Origin: Haemonchus contortus
Taxonomy: Eukaryota > Nematoda > Chromadorea > Rhabditida > Trichostrongylidae
Assembly: GCA_000469685.2 (NCBI GenBank)
Contig: LS997564.1
Location: 19,223,615 to 19,287,614, forward strand
Length of the DNA: 64,000 nucleotides
Direction: 5' to 3'
Position 1 is the stretch's first letter, and the number at the start of each line of letters is the position of its first letter. The translations under genes and the position numbers were made by a program. Positions 34,410-47,112 of this stretch are shown here, piece after piece. The notes below the pieces were generated by a model. It was not told the origin of the DNA. It saw only the letters and a program-made list of their open reading frames with translations, and ran no database searches.

Positions 34410-36880
34410 TCGGCTGCACTTCAGCAACACCCATCTCGATACGTCTTGACGTAATGGCGTAGCGAAATAGATGTGGGAGCTTCCTCGTCTCATCTATTAC
34501 GCCTAGCATTTCTTTAGGACTACGATTTATAATCCATTTCCTTTACCCAACAAAATCGTCCTTACACTCAGCACCAGGCACCCTTGATGATCAAAGTGAA
34601 AAGTTGGAAAGTTAAATCCTTTCTCTGGGGATCCTTAGGTCCATCACCAGGATAGACCTCCATACAGTATCGAGAGAAAAAAAACGAAAATCCAGTAGCT
34701 GAATTGACTTGAAAAAATCCAAATAAAATTCAGACTAGCCACTGGGGTATTGCGTTTGTACTTATAGGCAAATCAATACTCCCTCTAGCCACCGCTAATG
34801 AGTTTCACGAAAATAAACACCAAACACAGCCACAAAAGCAACTCGAATGATGTCAAGAACGAACTGAGATTCGAAGAGTAGTTAGGAAAAGCCTCTGAAG
34901 CTGTCGCGACGCGGACACGGAAAAAACTATGTGAGTAAGACTAAGCCCGAGCAACAACAATCAAAAAATTGGTTAATGATATTAAAAAGTATTAAATCCA
35001 TCGAAATATGTTCTCGGACGTCTGAAAACACCGTCTCCATTGGCAATCGTTGTAGCATTGGCAATTTGGAAAACCCTCTCATTATATTAGGTGCCTAAGG
35101 GGGTTTCCAGTAATTCAACTAATCGTGTAAGTCTCGACTTACAATATAGAGAACCAGCTGATTTCGATTGAAAGAATTAAGAAGTCGATAGACCGGATAT
35201 GAACTGGAGTCCTCCAGCTTCCAGAATTTCCAAAATTACGCTGCCTTCAAGCGATTTCCGGAAGGAAGTAGTCAACAACGCGACTTACTTGCACTTTTGC
35301 TCTTGCTCGGCTGTTTTTGTGTTTCCCTCACTTACATAGGAAGAGAAAAAGCGATGATGTGAATAGACAATGACCTGTCACTACATATACATATCAGAGT
35401 GACCACATTATTGCGTGAACTAGTATTTATTCAGGAAAAAAAAGCAGAACAAATGAAAAAAAAAACGTTTAGAGTGGAGAATAGAGGGAGTAAGAAACTT
35501 TTCCGATGATAAACTAGGAACTTATTAACCAGATTATAGTAATATTGGCCCATTTGCTCGTATTGGTACTGTGGTCATTTTCCCCGACAGAAGCAAGAAT
35601 AGCTTTCAAATTTGATACGTGGAATCTCATCCGTCGTCACAATAAAATTAGTCACAATTTTCTTCTTCAATAAGGACAAAATGAGTATGATAGAAATAAA
35701 AAGAAGATTGAAAACAAGTTTTAGAGGATGAAAAATGCACAATGTAGTCTCCTAGCTCACTGATATGTCAGTGGCCTGCAGGATGCTTATAGATATGAGA
35801 AAGAGATGACTTGTTTGATTCCGTCTGATAATAATGGAACACATTCCGGGAGAAAAGAATTTCCAATATAAATACTCAGGTTAGGCTCAGGAGTTTTGCA
35901 AGAAAAGCTCTCTTCCGTTTTCTTGAATTGTTCCGTTGAAATGTTCCCGACTGGGCGAATTCAGAAGGCTGATTGTGTATTAGGGTTGAAACCACCACTA
36001 TTTCAAGATCAGCTCAGTATCAATTCACACTAAATCATGCTACAATTCGCTGACTTCTTCTACGAACAAATAAATTTAGACCGGAAAATGATTTCTGATA
36101 GTCAGTAAATGATTAATTTTACTCATAAAATTTATACCGATCCGAAGGCACCCCTTCAAATAGAAAACCATCTGGCTGCTTTTCTCACTCTCTTATTTTC
36201 ACGAATAACAATTTCGACTACTATTATCACAAATATCGAAAACGAATAGTGTTTCGAGGGCATTTCTTGAGGTCACGAGCGTTGAGAAGACTGAGAGTCT
36301 TTGTTAGGTATCATGAATAGGAGAGCAATATGTTTGTACGAGTTTTTCAACGAAATCTACTTCTTTTAGCTCAATCTTTAATAGCCTGTAGCGGGAATAG
36401 CTCAGAAAGTCAAAGCTCTTCGGGCGCGGGAGGGGGTGGGGCTGCCGAGCCAGAGATAACTCTCTGACTCCAAATCTTCGTTGTAGTGAAATGAGCCCCG
36501 AAAATAAAGCCGCGGCTACCCTACCGAAATCGACGATCTGAAGCTGAAGGCAATCATGGAGGCTGATCTGCGCAAAAGAAAGGTTGTCGGTTGATCATTC
36601 GGCAATGGCCTGGAGGAAATAGGAATGATTGCCTTTTGCGACATGCGCAATCTTTATGCCTCGCAACAGGATCGATCTATTTTTCGATTGTGTTTCCACC
36701 TGCGATGGGAAATGATTTCTTCCGAAGAAAGAAGCCATCACCGCATAGAAGTACTTTGAAGAACTGAACGGATCCCCACGAAATCTACATCTTCATTTTC
36801 TGGCGTCACTGAACAGAAAGGGTCATATTCTTCTACACGACAACGATGAGCCACACATCTCACTAGTGACACTGCTGAAC
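34410..36880. other. Long stretch with only weak exon hints
   Basis: One minus frame before GTAAGT (about 35122-35200) encodes WKLEDSSSYPVYRLLNSFNR but lacks a convincing acceptor. No other candidate was found. An HSE-like GCTTCCAGAATTTCC at 35218 is isolated. Confidence 0.25.
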
Positions 36881-36887
36881 TGAAGTC

Positions 36888-37143
36888 AAAGGCACAGTTC
36901 ACGATAACTTTGAGGTACATCTTTTTATTCGAAAAAAGGAAGTATAGGATGGGATTAGTCCATCGGTAGTAAAGGAAGCGAGGATATTCGGACGAGATTT
37001 CAGTTGTTGCAATTGCGCAAACAGCTGACTTCATCAAGCCAGAAATGTCTCCAACCTAATACCAGATACAATATACGAGGGGCTTCAAATTCATTCTATT
37101 GGTAAAATCTCAGAAACCATATTTATCGTGAGCAGTGCCTTCA
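36888..37143 (+). mobile_element. Short inverted-repeat element, family A
   Basis: It begins AAAGGCACAGTTCACGATAA and ends TTTATCGTGAGCAGTGCCTT. The interior matches the first and last parts of the copies at 40.4 and 60.4 kb ('ggaagtatagg', 'ggatattcggacgagatttcag', 'aatatacgaggggc'), lacking about 250 bp of their middle. It is non-autonomous. Confidence 0.6.
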
Positions 37144-37358
37144 AACAAGTAGCATGCAGCGAAATTGTAAATCAGGAAACTGATTTAGGGGAAGGGATAT
37201 CTGACCTGTTCCCATTTCGTTTTTGGACTTTCCATTTTCTACCTTTACTTTTATTCAGTGAAATATTTATCTAGAATTGAGAAGCTTTTTTAGCCCCGAA
37301 ATTGACGAATTCCCAATAATAAAGTAAACAATCAATAAATCACACACATAATACTCAC

Positions 37359-37502
37359 TTCTTTGGAGTACAACCCTCTGAATATACCTACAATTTTCAA
37401 AATAATAGACTCGAAAAGTAACCCGTAGCTAGCAAGAAGTAGATATTGATTGATGGTTCGTAATGCACGAGGTGTACAGTGAAGTGGTTGGTGGGTCCGG
37501 AA
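37359..37502 (-). CDS. Internal exon of a probable membrane receptor (chemoreceptor-like)
   Basis: A 48-codon exon, phase 0 at both ends, lies between AACTTTCAG and GTGAGT. It encodes HQPLHCTPRALRTINQYLLL then LLFESIILKIVGIFRGLYSK: a short loop, a hydrophobic helix and a basic turn, in the style of nematode serpentine receptors. Upstream on the same strand, frames near 37640-37740 (LLCCTLVMSPLPLLLYWLIL) and the exon at 39252-39358 are also hydrophobic and may belong to the same gene. The receptor class is not assignable. Confidence 0.45.
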
Positions 37503-37509
37503 CTGAAAG

Positions 37510-39240
37510 TTAGCAATTTCGTTCAACTTGCTTGAGCTAAGAGGAAAAGAGGATAGACACTGGCAAAGGGGAGAAGTCAGTTGTTGTTAACGGCAGGCAG
37601 CTAGACACAGAAATTCGGAAATTCGTTATTCTTCTCGAAAGAGCCACGAATGCTCGGAAACGATAAAATGAGCCAATAAAGGAGGAGAGGTAAAGGGCTC
37701 ATAACAAGTGTGCAACAAAGTAGGCGGGAGTAAAGATCAAAAAATGTCAGTAATTTTTGAACGGGACTTAGAGATGATGGTAGCAGCGACCAGCGAAAGA
37801 AAATATAGGTTGAAAGAGCAGCGTGGGGTGGGTAGAGCTGAGACCACAATTCTGCAACATCTTTAGCCATTAGGCTAGAGGTCTGGGAGAGGTGAATAAA
37901 GGGAGCTCAAACGCACTCAACAGCTGTCCACAGCCACAACAAAAAAAAAATCTTAAGAAGGTTCCGACGTTGCTCGGCAGCAGCTGGGAATGCACTAGAT
38001 AGCGTCAAACTATAGCAAAACTACTGACGTCAGCAAAATGTTCGGAAAAAGGAGAATCGTAAGGGGTGAGGGTACACGATTAGTAAGTGGTTCAAAGTGG
38101 GTCCACTAGGAGGATGGCCGATTGTGCGGGTGGATGTACCATATTGACTCTGTGGTGGTGAGTGAAGTTGGGCAAAGTTACAAGTTTTCGGGTAAGGTGA
38201 CGACATTGGGAAGAACGGCTATTTATCGAGAAGCCATCATGAACCTTTTTTAGGGCGTTTTCCGATGCAATGCCAAACCACAGGAATCCATCGCTGTGAC
38301 GTCTTTGCTTCTTGAGATTCTCATCAGTCACTATGAAGGAGCTCCAATTGGGAGGGTTGTTGTTATCAGGACATAATGGTCTGCATGACAACTGGAACAT
38401 TTCAAGCGTCTGGGATTTCATGGCTTCTTATAACACTACTTGGAAGTATGGATAGCAATTAGGCGCCCGGATGACGAATTTCAAATAAAAGAAGAATACT
38501 CCTTGTTTTTTGTCAAAATTCTCTTCCCCAGTTTACGACTTTTAATCTTTTGACTGACTTTATAGCGCCTTTCTGCTCACTTAATCTTTCTAATTGTAAG
38601 TAGAAATACTCAGTTCTTCTCAGAATTCGCCAGCCCTACCGGTGTATGAACGAGTAAATCAAAATCAATAAAAAGGAAAACAAGCAAATAAAACAACGAA
38701 TCTAGGCTCGATTCTAGTGCCTCTAGGGACAAATTTATAAATGACATTTAATCCGAGCTACGTCAAAGTGCAGTACAAAGTCTGTAAGAGTGGGCGGAGG
38801 GTGTCAAGAAGGGGTACTTCATCGAAAATCTCATATCGACTCTAGAATGATTCAAAGACAGAAAAAGAACTTTCATAATCAGATAACAGGAGCGGAAAAG
38901 AGGCCAAAGGTTAATGATAAGCAGTAATGGTAGACATATCTAGAATAGAAATTCATGACTCCATAGCAGAAGAAAACAGATGAGGGAAACGAAATGGCTT
39001 GAGAATGAAAAGGATCCACCCGCAGTGAGCAAGGGTTAAATTGGATGAGCACTCCCATGAACGAATTTGAATAGTTCTAGAGAAAGCTCGAAACCAGCGT
39101 TTTGTCTCAAATCGAGCAGCAACCGACGTGGACTGAGCTGTGACAGTCGCACTAGGAATAGACCACACTTGAATCATGGGTGTTCCAACGAAAATGACGA
39201 ATTCGATATGAGACGACTCGAAAATCGTAAAGAATTTGAG
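37510..39240. other. Probable intron/intergenic sequence between receptor-like exons
   Basis: Minus frames (37601-37870, 38092-38421, 38953-39249) include hydrophobic runs, but their splice sites are poor. They may be divergent or broken exons of the receptor-like locus. No second-copy repeat was seen. Confidence 0.25.
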
Positions 39241-39251
39241 GGAAAGCATAC

Positions 39252-39358
39252 CTCGAGTTAGGAAATGATAACCAAAGAATTGCGACAGGCCAGGCTACCA
39301 TAATCGAAGAGGGAGTTGACACAAATGGTGTATAATTAGATCCTGTGAATTCCCAGAG
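39252..39358 (-). CDS. Internal exon with extracellular loop and membrane segment
   Basis: Acceptor ACTATTTTCTCAG and donor CTCGAG|GTATGC enclose 35 open codons reading FTGSNYTPFVSTPSSIMVAW and PVAILWLSFPNS. An N-glycosylation site (NYT) is followed by a hydrophobic helix. It may be part of the receptor-like locus downstream on this strand. Confidence 0.35.
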
Positions 39359-39575
39359 CTGAGAAAATAGTTGGCACAAGGAAAAAGTCAGGGGAAAAAA
39401 GGCAGTCACAGTAAGTTTAGTGCCTACGAAAATTCACAGAGTGGGTCTGATAGTCTACCATTCGTACCCACTGAAAGAATGACCCAGAGTCGTGAATTAA
39501 TAAAAGCAGTCAACAGATATCGTGAAAGAAGATTCCCATAGGTCACACCTCCGCTCAGAGATGGGAAAGCTGCAG

Positions 39576-39809
39576 TGCACATATATTGATCGGAAGTTAC
39601 GAATGATAGATTTCGCTTTACAATTTCGACCAATTTCTATCAAAATTATCGGTAAATATGCAGCTGGCAAGAGGCAAATCTATGCAATAAGAAGTTCGAC
39701 ATCTGATGCCTTTGCAGAACAAGAACTATGGTATATTTTGAATGAGTTGATGAATTATCCTCCTCTAAAATTTTTTTTCGTGGGAAGATGTTATTACAAC
39801 GAGATTTAA
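39576..39809 (+). CDS. Terminal exon of an unidentified gene
   Basis: The frame runs 77 codons to TAA (39807-39809) and encodes DFALQFRPISIKIIGKYAAG, then SDAFAEQELWYILNELMNYP and LKFFFVGRCYYNEI. This is convincingly protein-like. The acceptor is unclear: CTGCAG at 39575, or ATATGCAG at about 39660. A further short frame after CCCTTTTTCCAG at 40131 (LYEAIKALKISQKRITYIRV) may be a duplicate or another exon. No family is recognised. Confidence 0.45.
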   Translation, partial: CTYIDRKLRMIDFALQFRPISIKIIGKYAAGKRQIYAIRSSTSDAFAEQELWYILNELMNYPPLKFFFVGRCYYNEI

Positions 39810-40213
39810 CGATCTCAAATTACCAAAGCGATACATGTGAATTGAAAAAAGTGAAGTTTGAATGAGAATCAATATAAGCGAAATGCGTGAATATAATTCA
39901 AAAGGCAAGGTAGGGCCTGAGTCGCAGCGCAGCAGATAACCGTTTCAAGAAAAAGTATACTGAACGTTTAGATGTGAATAATATGCTTTCCCAACAGATA
40001 CTAAGGCTTCCGAGAAAAGTGTGTCAATTATCAGAGAACTGTAATCAATGAGATGAAAAGAAAATTATGAGCAACGGATTTTGAAGAGAAATATGCTTCA
40101 CAACTTCTAAACAAATTCCCCTTTTTCCAGAGTTCCATTTCTTGTATGAAGCGATAAAGGCATTGAAAATATCACAGAAACGTATAACTTATATCCGAGT
40201 TATAAGTATGAAC

Positions 40214-40300
40214 CTGAACCTCTGGCAGGATTTGAACACATCGTTGTGTTTCCTAAGTATTGAGACCATTCTCTTACCACTACACCACCGTAGCCCATTC
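40214..40300 (-). pseudogene. tRNA-like sequence (pseudo-tRNA or SINE head)
   Basis: The minus strand reads GGTGGTGTAGTGGTAAGAGA (an A-box match) and, 34 bp on, GTGTTCAAATCCTGCC (a B-box match). The acceptor stem does not pair and the anticodon arm is not clean, so it is not a functional tRNA. It shares no body with the SINE family above. Confidence 0.4.
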
Positions 40301-40442
40301 CTCTCACACTCCAGTTCTTGGGGGCACTTCAGCCTTAGCTTATTAGCGCCTACAATTACAGTGGGATGAGCCGGTCAGCCAACTAAATAGGACAGTAAGG
40401 TCGTATGCTTTTGTTATCACCAATATGCAATGTTGATTGCGT

Positions 40443-40950
40443 TAAAAGCACAATTCAAGATATTTTTGAAGTACCCCTTTTTATCCAAAATGCGGAAGTA
40501 TAGGTTGAGGATAGCGCAACGGTAGTGAAAAAAGCAAGTAAATTCGCTGATTTCGAAAAAGATAAAGCTCTCAAAAAAGTGAAAATAGACCTGGACGAGA
40601 TTACCATGACGGAAGTAACATAATATAGGGATTCGGACGAGATTTTAGCTGTGGCAACCGCCCAAAGTGCTGAAGACATAAAGCCAGAACTGTTCAGAAC
40701 TGCCTTTCACTGTCGCTGTGAGTCGTAACAAGTTGTTTGAGCTTCCTACATGGGTCCCTTCGCGATGGTGCAGACTCTACAGTGCCGGTGTAACTCGTCC
40801 GACGACACGCACGGTGCAATATTTGAGCCTTTATAGCGCCCTATCTAGGCCAATTCCCGACCTGATAGCGTCACATATGTTATACAAGAGGGCCCAAAAT
40901 TTATCCTAGAGGGTACCTTACAAGCCATTTTCATCGTGAAATGTGCTTTT
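40443..40950 (+). mobile_element. Inverted-repeat element, family A, about 508 bp
   Basis: Left end AAAAGCACAATTCAAGATA and right end TCATCGTGAAATGTGCTTTT are decayed forms of the family termini. The interior is collinear with the copy at 60.4 kb over its whole length ('attcggacgagatttta', 'tggtgcagactctacag', 'taactcgtccgacgac', 'gcccaaaatttatccta'). No intact frame exists, so it is non-autonomous. Confidence 0.65.
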
Positions 40951-41723
40951 AGGAGTGGAAATTGAGCATGGGCTTCTTCGTGGGGTGCTCACAAAGCAAA
41001 CGGTCAGGATTCAGGCTCAGCTGATTTGTAATGAAAAGCACACTGTGACGAGAATTAACGCCAAATGTAGAACATTTTCACCGCTTACGTTCACATCCCC
41101 GTTTTTACAAGCATACCCTCCATTTTAAACAAAGCACCAACAACAAAGGAAGCCGAATCGCTTCATTAGCGCATGTAAAACTTTATGCGCTGTGTAAGAT
41201 TGGAGTCTAATCGCAGACACTTAGGGTTGGCTGACCTTAGTAAGTCACCGTGAAGGCGTGTAGGAACAGAACACATCTAATTAATCCCACAACATTATGG
41301 ATGCACGTTCAATGCGTGGCGCACTCCTCTGTTTTGATCAATAACACCCTCTCGAGTGAAGGAAGAAAGTTGAGAAAATTCTGCGTTTTGGAAGACTCAT
41401 CAATAAGAAGGATAGTTGTTACAATATAGCTACTAACCAGTAAAAAAGGAAGAAACGAAAATAGTGAGAAAAGGCCAAGAAGTCAGATGAATCATGCTGA
41501 TACGGTAGTCCCCGAGGCTCATCAATGATTTGGGACTAGCGTATCACAGAAAAATACGCGTAATTAGCGTAAGTTTTAGAGGAAAACAATAGAAGACCAA
41601 CTACCAACTGAAGCCGATGTTTCATTCTATTGATATGAATGCGATGAGAAAAGATGATGGGAAATGATGATTAATGAAGAGAAATGCTTTGACTGAATTT
41701 AGTCATGAGGTTGTCACACCCAG

Positions 41724-41804
41724 TACGCTCTTGACGTCAACGAAATGCCATTGAACAATTCTCCCATGATGGCGCTCAAAACAAGGAAGAAGAAAAGGAA
41801 CCTA
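41724..41804 (+). CDS. Possible internal exon with a basic tail
   Basis: Between CACACCCAG and the strong donor GTAAGT, 27 codons are open, encoding YALDVNEMPLNNSPMMALKT and RKKKRNL. The donor and the protein-like composition are good; the acceptor is weak. The lysine/arginine cluster could be a nuclear localisation or membrane-proximal signal. Confidence 0.35.
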
Positions 41805-43324
41805 GTAAGTTGCTTGTTATTCTTTGTTGTCTTTTACACATTGCTCAAGAATGCGGCAATTTGTGATGTGAATGGCAAGGTATCAGTTAGTAGCTAGCGC
41901 TAGCTTACTACCAGCCTGGCCTAAACAGAGCTGAAAGATCCACATAAAAGAAAGGAAAAGAGGAGAAGGAAAAGAACGAGCAGGCAAACGGAAGAAAAAG
42001 AATCGGAAAGCTAATGCTTGAGGTACAGTAAAGAAGATCAAAGTGACAACTGAATTTCAAAATGAAGCAGAGCTTCAAACACAAGTTCGGAGGGTATTTG
42101 GAGAGTCTATGGAAATGGAGGAAATAAGGAACCAACGAACAACAGCAGGAAAAAAAAACAATTTGGAAAATCTAATAGGATTTGAGTTACAGTAAAGCAG
42201 TTTAAACTGATAATTTAATTTTGTAAGGAAGCAATTGCTCGACCACAAGTCACATGTACATAGACTGATAAGGAATTGGACAACATAGTCAGACACCCTC
42301 GTGGCAACGTAAATGGAAAGGAATGACGTCGAATACCCTTTTAGTTAGCGTGATCATGACGTACTCGGAGACATTTTCACCAGGTTTGATAAGAAGAGAG
42401 GCGACGGAGGCGAAAAGAGAGAACTGGACCGTATCAAGAGCTTTTCTATAGTATTGTACAAGACAAACTTTTCGTACTACCGAGTTCTACTTTTTGGTGT
42501 AATTAAAAGCTTTCAAACTTGTGAGTGAACTTCTCGAACCAATCTGTACTGCCTAAAAAACCTTCTGCCTCGCTTATAACGCCTAGAAAAACCTGGATCG
42601 AAAGAATATGCAGAATGCGGGGTACTAAAGTTCCATTCCCATAGGTAAGAATGTTTTTGAACGAGAGTACATGTTTACTTTTCCCTAGTAGTTTTGTACG
42701 TAATTCCAATAAGTTTGAAAGCTTCCTGTTCACGGGCTAAATCGCTGACTTTTCCTCACGCAGAAGGATGGCGCCACCCCCTCACAGAGATACGCCTCCC
42801 CGACTCTACGCCATGAATGTGAAAGGGGTAATTACCTAATTTCGCTAATTGTAAAAAACGCGCTTATACGATTTAACAAAGTTTCTGCATGTCTACCCAT
42901 ACGTAGCAAGAGTGAACGGGTTGGGTAGGAACAGCATTTCATCGAAGTGAATATAAGATTGGACTACGGAATCGCTCGTAATGTTCACTTTAATTATGTA
43001 GAATTGGAATTTCAAGAAAGGCCAAAACAATCGAATGTTGGAACTAGCCTAAACTGAGCAGAAGAAGAACTCTCAAATGGGAGAAGGCATGCTGCCAGAG
43101 CATCTAATTCCGAAAATCAAGAAAAACCATTGCGAATCACTTTGCCAAAACAACGAAAAACGCCTTTCCTAACTAGATCTGCCCACGGCTCTTCCGTATT
43201 TTCATGTAAACAACTGGAATTGGCCGAATAATCAAAAAGTGAATCAAAGTAAATGCTCAGTAGTTCCACGAGGACTGCACGTACACATGCAATGAAGCGT
43301 AGTCACGATAAGGGAGTAAAGGGC

Positions 43325-45053
43325 TTACGCAACGAAATGCTGAAAAACTATTTGAAGAAGAGTTAAGCATAAGGAAAACACACAAAAAATCCACTGTGCA
43401 AACAAAAAAAAGAGAAAGATAAAATAATTAAGCAAACGCACGTTTGCATCAGGTGCATGATTCACTTTTACAAAAAAACGAAGCCCCACGGTGAAAAGAA
43501 ATGTAGCTACCGACCACACGAACTGGAACTGAAACCCTTTTCCCTAATCGGATCGTACTGGACAATTAAGTATCCTGAATCCCTGCAACTACCAGGTGCT
43601 ATCACATTATTCTATGAGCAAACAAAATAGAAAAATTTCCATACAGATCAAAATTCTTACCGTAATATTAATCGTAAAGTAATACGTAGCAGGCGTAGAA
43701 TAGTTACGAACAACACATCGCATTCTACGACACTGCGAAATTTTGATGCGGAGCAAAACAGAAGCGATGTCGAAGAAATGTCAAGTACAGGCGTCAGTTC
43801 TTCATATGACAAAAGACGTCAAGACAAGCGCTGTTAATCAAATAGTCCAAGAAAAAGAAAACCGACCGAAAAAAATTGTTTACGATTACGACAGGTTTGT
43901 AACAGGAGGTTGTACCTTGGTGTACTTTCGTCTTTGCGTCTTTTATGAGCTATAATCCTTATATAAGAATAGTTGATTAATGGGTAAGTAGGACGATTGA
44001 GTAAGTTGTACTCATAGAAGGTGTAAGCAGAGTTCAGAGCCAAACATACAACTGCCTCAACAGGGGATGATCAGCCACCCTGGCAACTGATACTTTAAAC
44101 CGGCAATGGTTCAGCTATCATGAGGCATCCACGCAAAAATCACATGCGGCAGTAGCGCTGTAACAATCTGGTAGCTACTGCTAAAGAAGAAACAGTGATA
44201 ATGTGTAGAAGAATTCGGTTTCATGCTTAAATGGTACATATTTTGGATAAGGATGGGCAATCTTACTTCAATCCTATCGGTAATAATGCAGTAATAATAA
44301 ATAAGATACTTCAGAAATGAACGAGTGCCAGCTCTTCAATTGAGCCAAAGAAAGAGACGTCAGTGTGCATCTTTTTCCAAAGCCTCAATGTTCTTGATAG
44401 TGGTCTCCCACATGAGCTCTTCATCTCCGTCTTATTTGCGGTTGCTTTGTAGTGCTAATCTAGTGAAAGATTGTATTTTCCTACGATCGTGATTAGAGAA
44501 GTAGTGACTGGGTCTACCAAAGAGAGCGCAGACGACGTTTCAAAAAATTTTTCGAGTTACTCACCCTAATTGATCCTGAATTTTGAAACATAGGTTGCAA
44601 CTAGTCCCTCAGTTGCGCTAGTCTCTCAATCGCACATTGAACCACGTAGTTCATGTGAATCACCCAGAAGAATAATCTCTGAACGGGTGCTTACAGTTTC
44701 GTGCTGGATGCGTCACGCGTTTTACACTCGCTGCGCCCGCTCGCTAGTAAATCGATACCTACAGTTTAACTGAGGAGGCGTAGAGCGTGGCCGTGGAGTC
44801 AATACAAACGCGCGTTGGCAATATGGCAACGCAAACCATGAATGCAGTCATTGTGCTCTTTAGGTCAATTACACCCACCCATTACCTACGTGAAGTATTA
44901 CTCCTTTATTCAGGAGAAACTCTAAGTGTTATAGGTGACCTGTTCGTGCCGTTAAGATAATCAAAGTTCACATAAGCTTCTGAAAGAGTTTCAAATGTAG
45001 TACATATAATCGCAATGAAAACAATGAAGTAAAGGCTAAATATTTGCAAGTTA
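43325..45053 (-). CDS. Probable multi-pass membrane protein, C-terminal exons
   Basis: Two phase-0 exons join well. Exon 43732-43661 (after AAAATTTCGCAG, donor GTAAGA) encodes CRRMRCVVRNYSTPATYYFT, then INIT, with two cysteines and N-glycosylation sites. Exon 43528-43325 (after AAAGGGTTTCAG) runs to TAA and encodes two hydrophobic segments, FVWSVATFLFTVGLRFFV and LLNYFIFLFFLFAQWIFCVF. A further exon upstream (45053-44940, after TATGTTTTCAG) encodes IFSLYFIVFIAIICTTFETL and FDYLNGTNR, and its donor GTCACC is weak. The pattern of helix, Cys-containing ectodomain and two helices would suit a small tetraspan (claudin-like) protein, but that is an inference. Linking exons are missing. Confidence 0.45.
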
Positions 45054-45327
45054 CTGAAAACATAATAGTTCAAGCGATCGGATGAGGACCAGTAGAAGGG
45101 CATGACAATATTTTGCCGAGAACCAGACGTTTGCTAATAGATATGCCGGGCGCAATCATATGTGATCGGTGGGCGGCATCGATCGGTTGTCGACCGTTCA
45201 CCTCGCCTTGTTCTGGCTGATCATTGTTTTCAACGCTATATGTACACCCATCACAACTTCTTATGGCTTTCCTTGACACTTTGCCCATACCTTTTTTGTA
45301 TCGTGAACCTTCAGGAATTACTAATTA

Positions 45328-45598
45328 GTTTTGTCAGTCTGAATTCTACCACTGTGCTACGTGACTAAATTCGTGTGGGAAAAACTCCATCGGGCACTTT
45401 TTCCATTGGGTTCTCACATGAGCTCGGCCTGTTTGTTGATGTTGCCGTTATATTCATTTCCAGTTTTGTCAGTTTAATTTTACGAATCGTATAAAATGTG
45501 ATAGAACTCGTGATGGAGTGATTCTATTTCGCACTTTTTCGATAGGACTCCTGCATGGATTGAGATTGATTGTTTATAGATGTTGATGTTATATCTTA
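45328..45598. repeat. Diverged tandem duplication, two units of about 135 bp
   Basis: Unit 1 (45328-45460) and unit 2 (45463-45598) share TTTTGTCAGT at the start, then 'actcgtg', GCACTTTTTCxAT, 'ggxtcxcxcatg' and GATGTTGxxGTTATAT in the same order. They are roughly two-thirds identical by eye. No coding role is apparent. Confidence 0.35.
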
Positions 45599-46683
45599 AT
45601 CAATTCACGCAGCTGTTTAACTTGTTTTGCATGATTTTTATTGCTAACGATTTTCTATATGCCCATCATTTTGATTGGTAGTAAGTCTCCAATGGTTGAC
45701 TGTGGGCTCAAGGCACGTGGTGGGACTTGTGAGATGGGCGGGACCTGTAAGCTAAGTTCCGTTGACAAGTTTGAATTCATCAATTTCTACCGCGTTTGAT
45801 GTTCTTTTATTCGCAATGGCTCACAGGGAACTTGTGTTTATCTCCCTAAACAAGCTGATGGCATTACTCCGTCTTAAGCTGTTCATGTAGGCATTGCCAC
45901 AATGGGGAGGCGGTAGTACGAAGTGCCACTAGTCCATTCGAATCGAGCAGTAGTTCCCTGGGGTGAACTGATACTTGATTGTCTAAGAATTAACAGAGAA
46001 ACTACGTTTCGGCCGGTTGCTTTCGTTAATGCCTTACAAACGTGTTGGTTTCTTTTTTGAGATCCAAAATCATGGCGTATTCCTGAAGGGTACATAAAAG
46101 TGCTTAGAATGCTTGCGCTCATTATTTATTGTAGACATTCCACGCAAAAGGGTAATCCTGCATAAAAAAAACGTGTGGAACATCGAAACGTTGGCTTATA
46201 TCTAATGTCAAAATGAGGGAAATTGAAGATGCGTTTAGCTACGGAAGTACAGCTTTTGTGCGCTTCATGGACAGCATTTGTTCGTGGACTATGCGTTCGA
46301 ACCAATACGAAAACTTCAATGAGCCTCAGCTATTTGAAAGGTTTTTCAACCCAACTCGTAAATTTTGTACTCATTTTCCTGGGTCTAGTAATCACTTTCA
46401 CAGCTTCCCATTCCAAATAGTGTATACTGCGATCATATTCGTAATTCTGGACCCATTTCTTAACCCTTGCAAATAAAATTCGTAAAATTCCTGATAGCGA
46501 TTATCTTATGAGCATAAAGTGTTAGGTTATTCATTTGTTCACTTATTTGGGTACCTATATTTGTTTACAGAGAAAATGATAAATGTGTTGGGCAAAAACT
46601 CTCTCTGATTGTCAAACTATCCAAATGGCAAAAAGAAGAATGAGTACCGGAGGCTGACAAAACGGCGTAGCATTGTGGATTTG

Positions 46684-47112
46684 AAGGCACAGTTCGTTAG
46701 CGAAATGGCTCCCGAGAAATATTATATCCCCGAGAACGTGCGGCCCCAAAAATTTACTTGTCAAATCGAAAAATGGCCTAGATAGAGCGTAATAGGGCTC
46801 AAAGATTCGATGCACGCCATGTGTTCCAAAGACCTTGAAGAAGCTCTACCCTCCATATAGGTGTAACGTATTGAAGGCTCAGACAACTAGCGAGCCGTGA
46901 GCCATGACTACCATGAAAACCAAGTATGGCATTTTTGATGTATTGTACCCAGTTCTACGCAAAAGCCCACAACTGATAGCTCGTCTGCATGCCCCTTCCA
47001 TGCCGCTTCTCTCGTCATAATATCAAAGGACCCTATTTCTACTTATTTCTTCGAAACCTCTTTTTCCTCAAATCACTACGTAACTCGAAATCATTGTGAA
47101 CTGTGCCTTCAA
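46684..47112 (-). mobile_element. Inverted-repeat element, family A, minus orientation
   Basis: Ends AAGGCACAGTTCGTTAGCGA and TCATTGTGAACTGTGCCTTC. The block AATGGCCTAGATAGAGCG, then 'taatagggctcaaagattcgatgcac', is the reverse complement of the core of the 40.4-kb copy, so orientation is minus. It is strongly decayed. Confidence 0.55.

Noticed and set aside
33989..34462. Overlapping frames of 100-135 codons on both strands
   Set aside because: CAG/CTG repetition keeps all frames open; no splice donor or family likeness supports either.
40214..40300. Functional tRNA gene
   Set aside because: A and B boxes are present but the acceptor stem does not pair and no clean anticodon arm forms.
43647..43837. 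Plus-strand terminal exon reading RKVIRSRRRIVTNNTSHSTT and ending in TAA
   Set aside because: The minus strand of the same stretch has an acceptor, a GTAAGA donor and a phase match to a second exon, so the plus frame is more likely a shadow.
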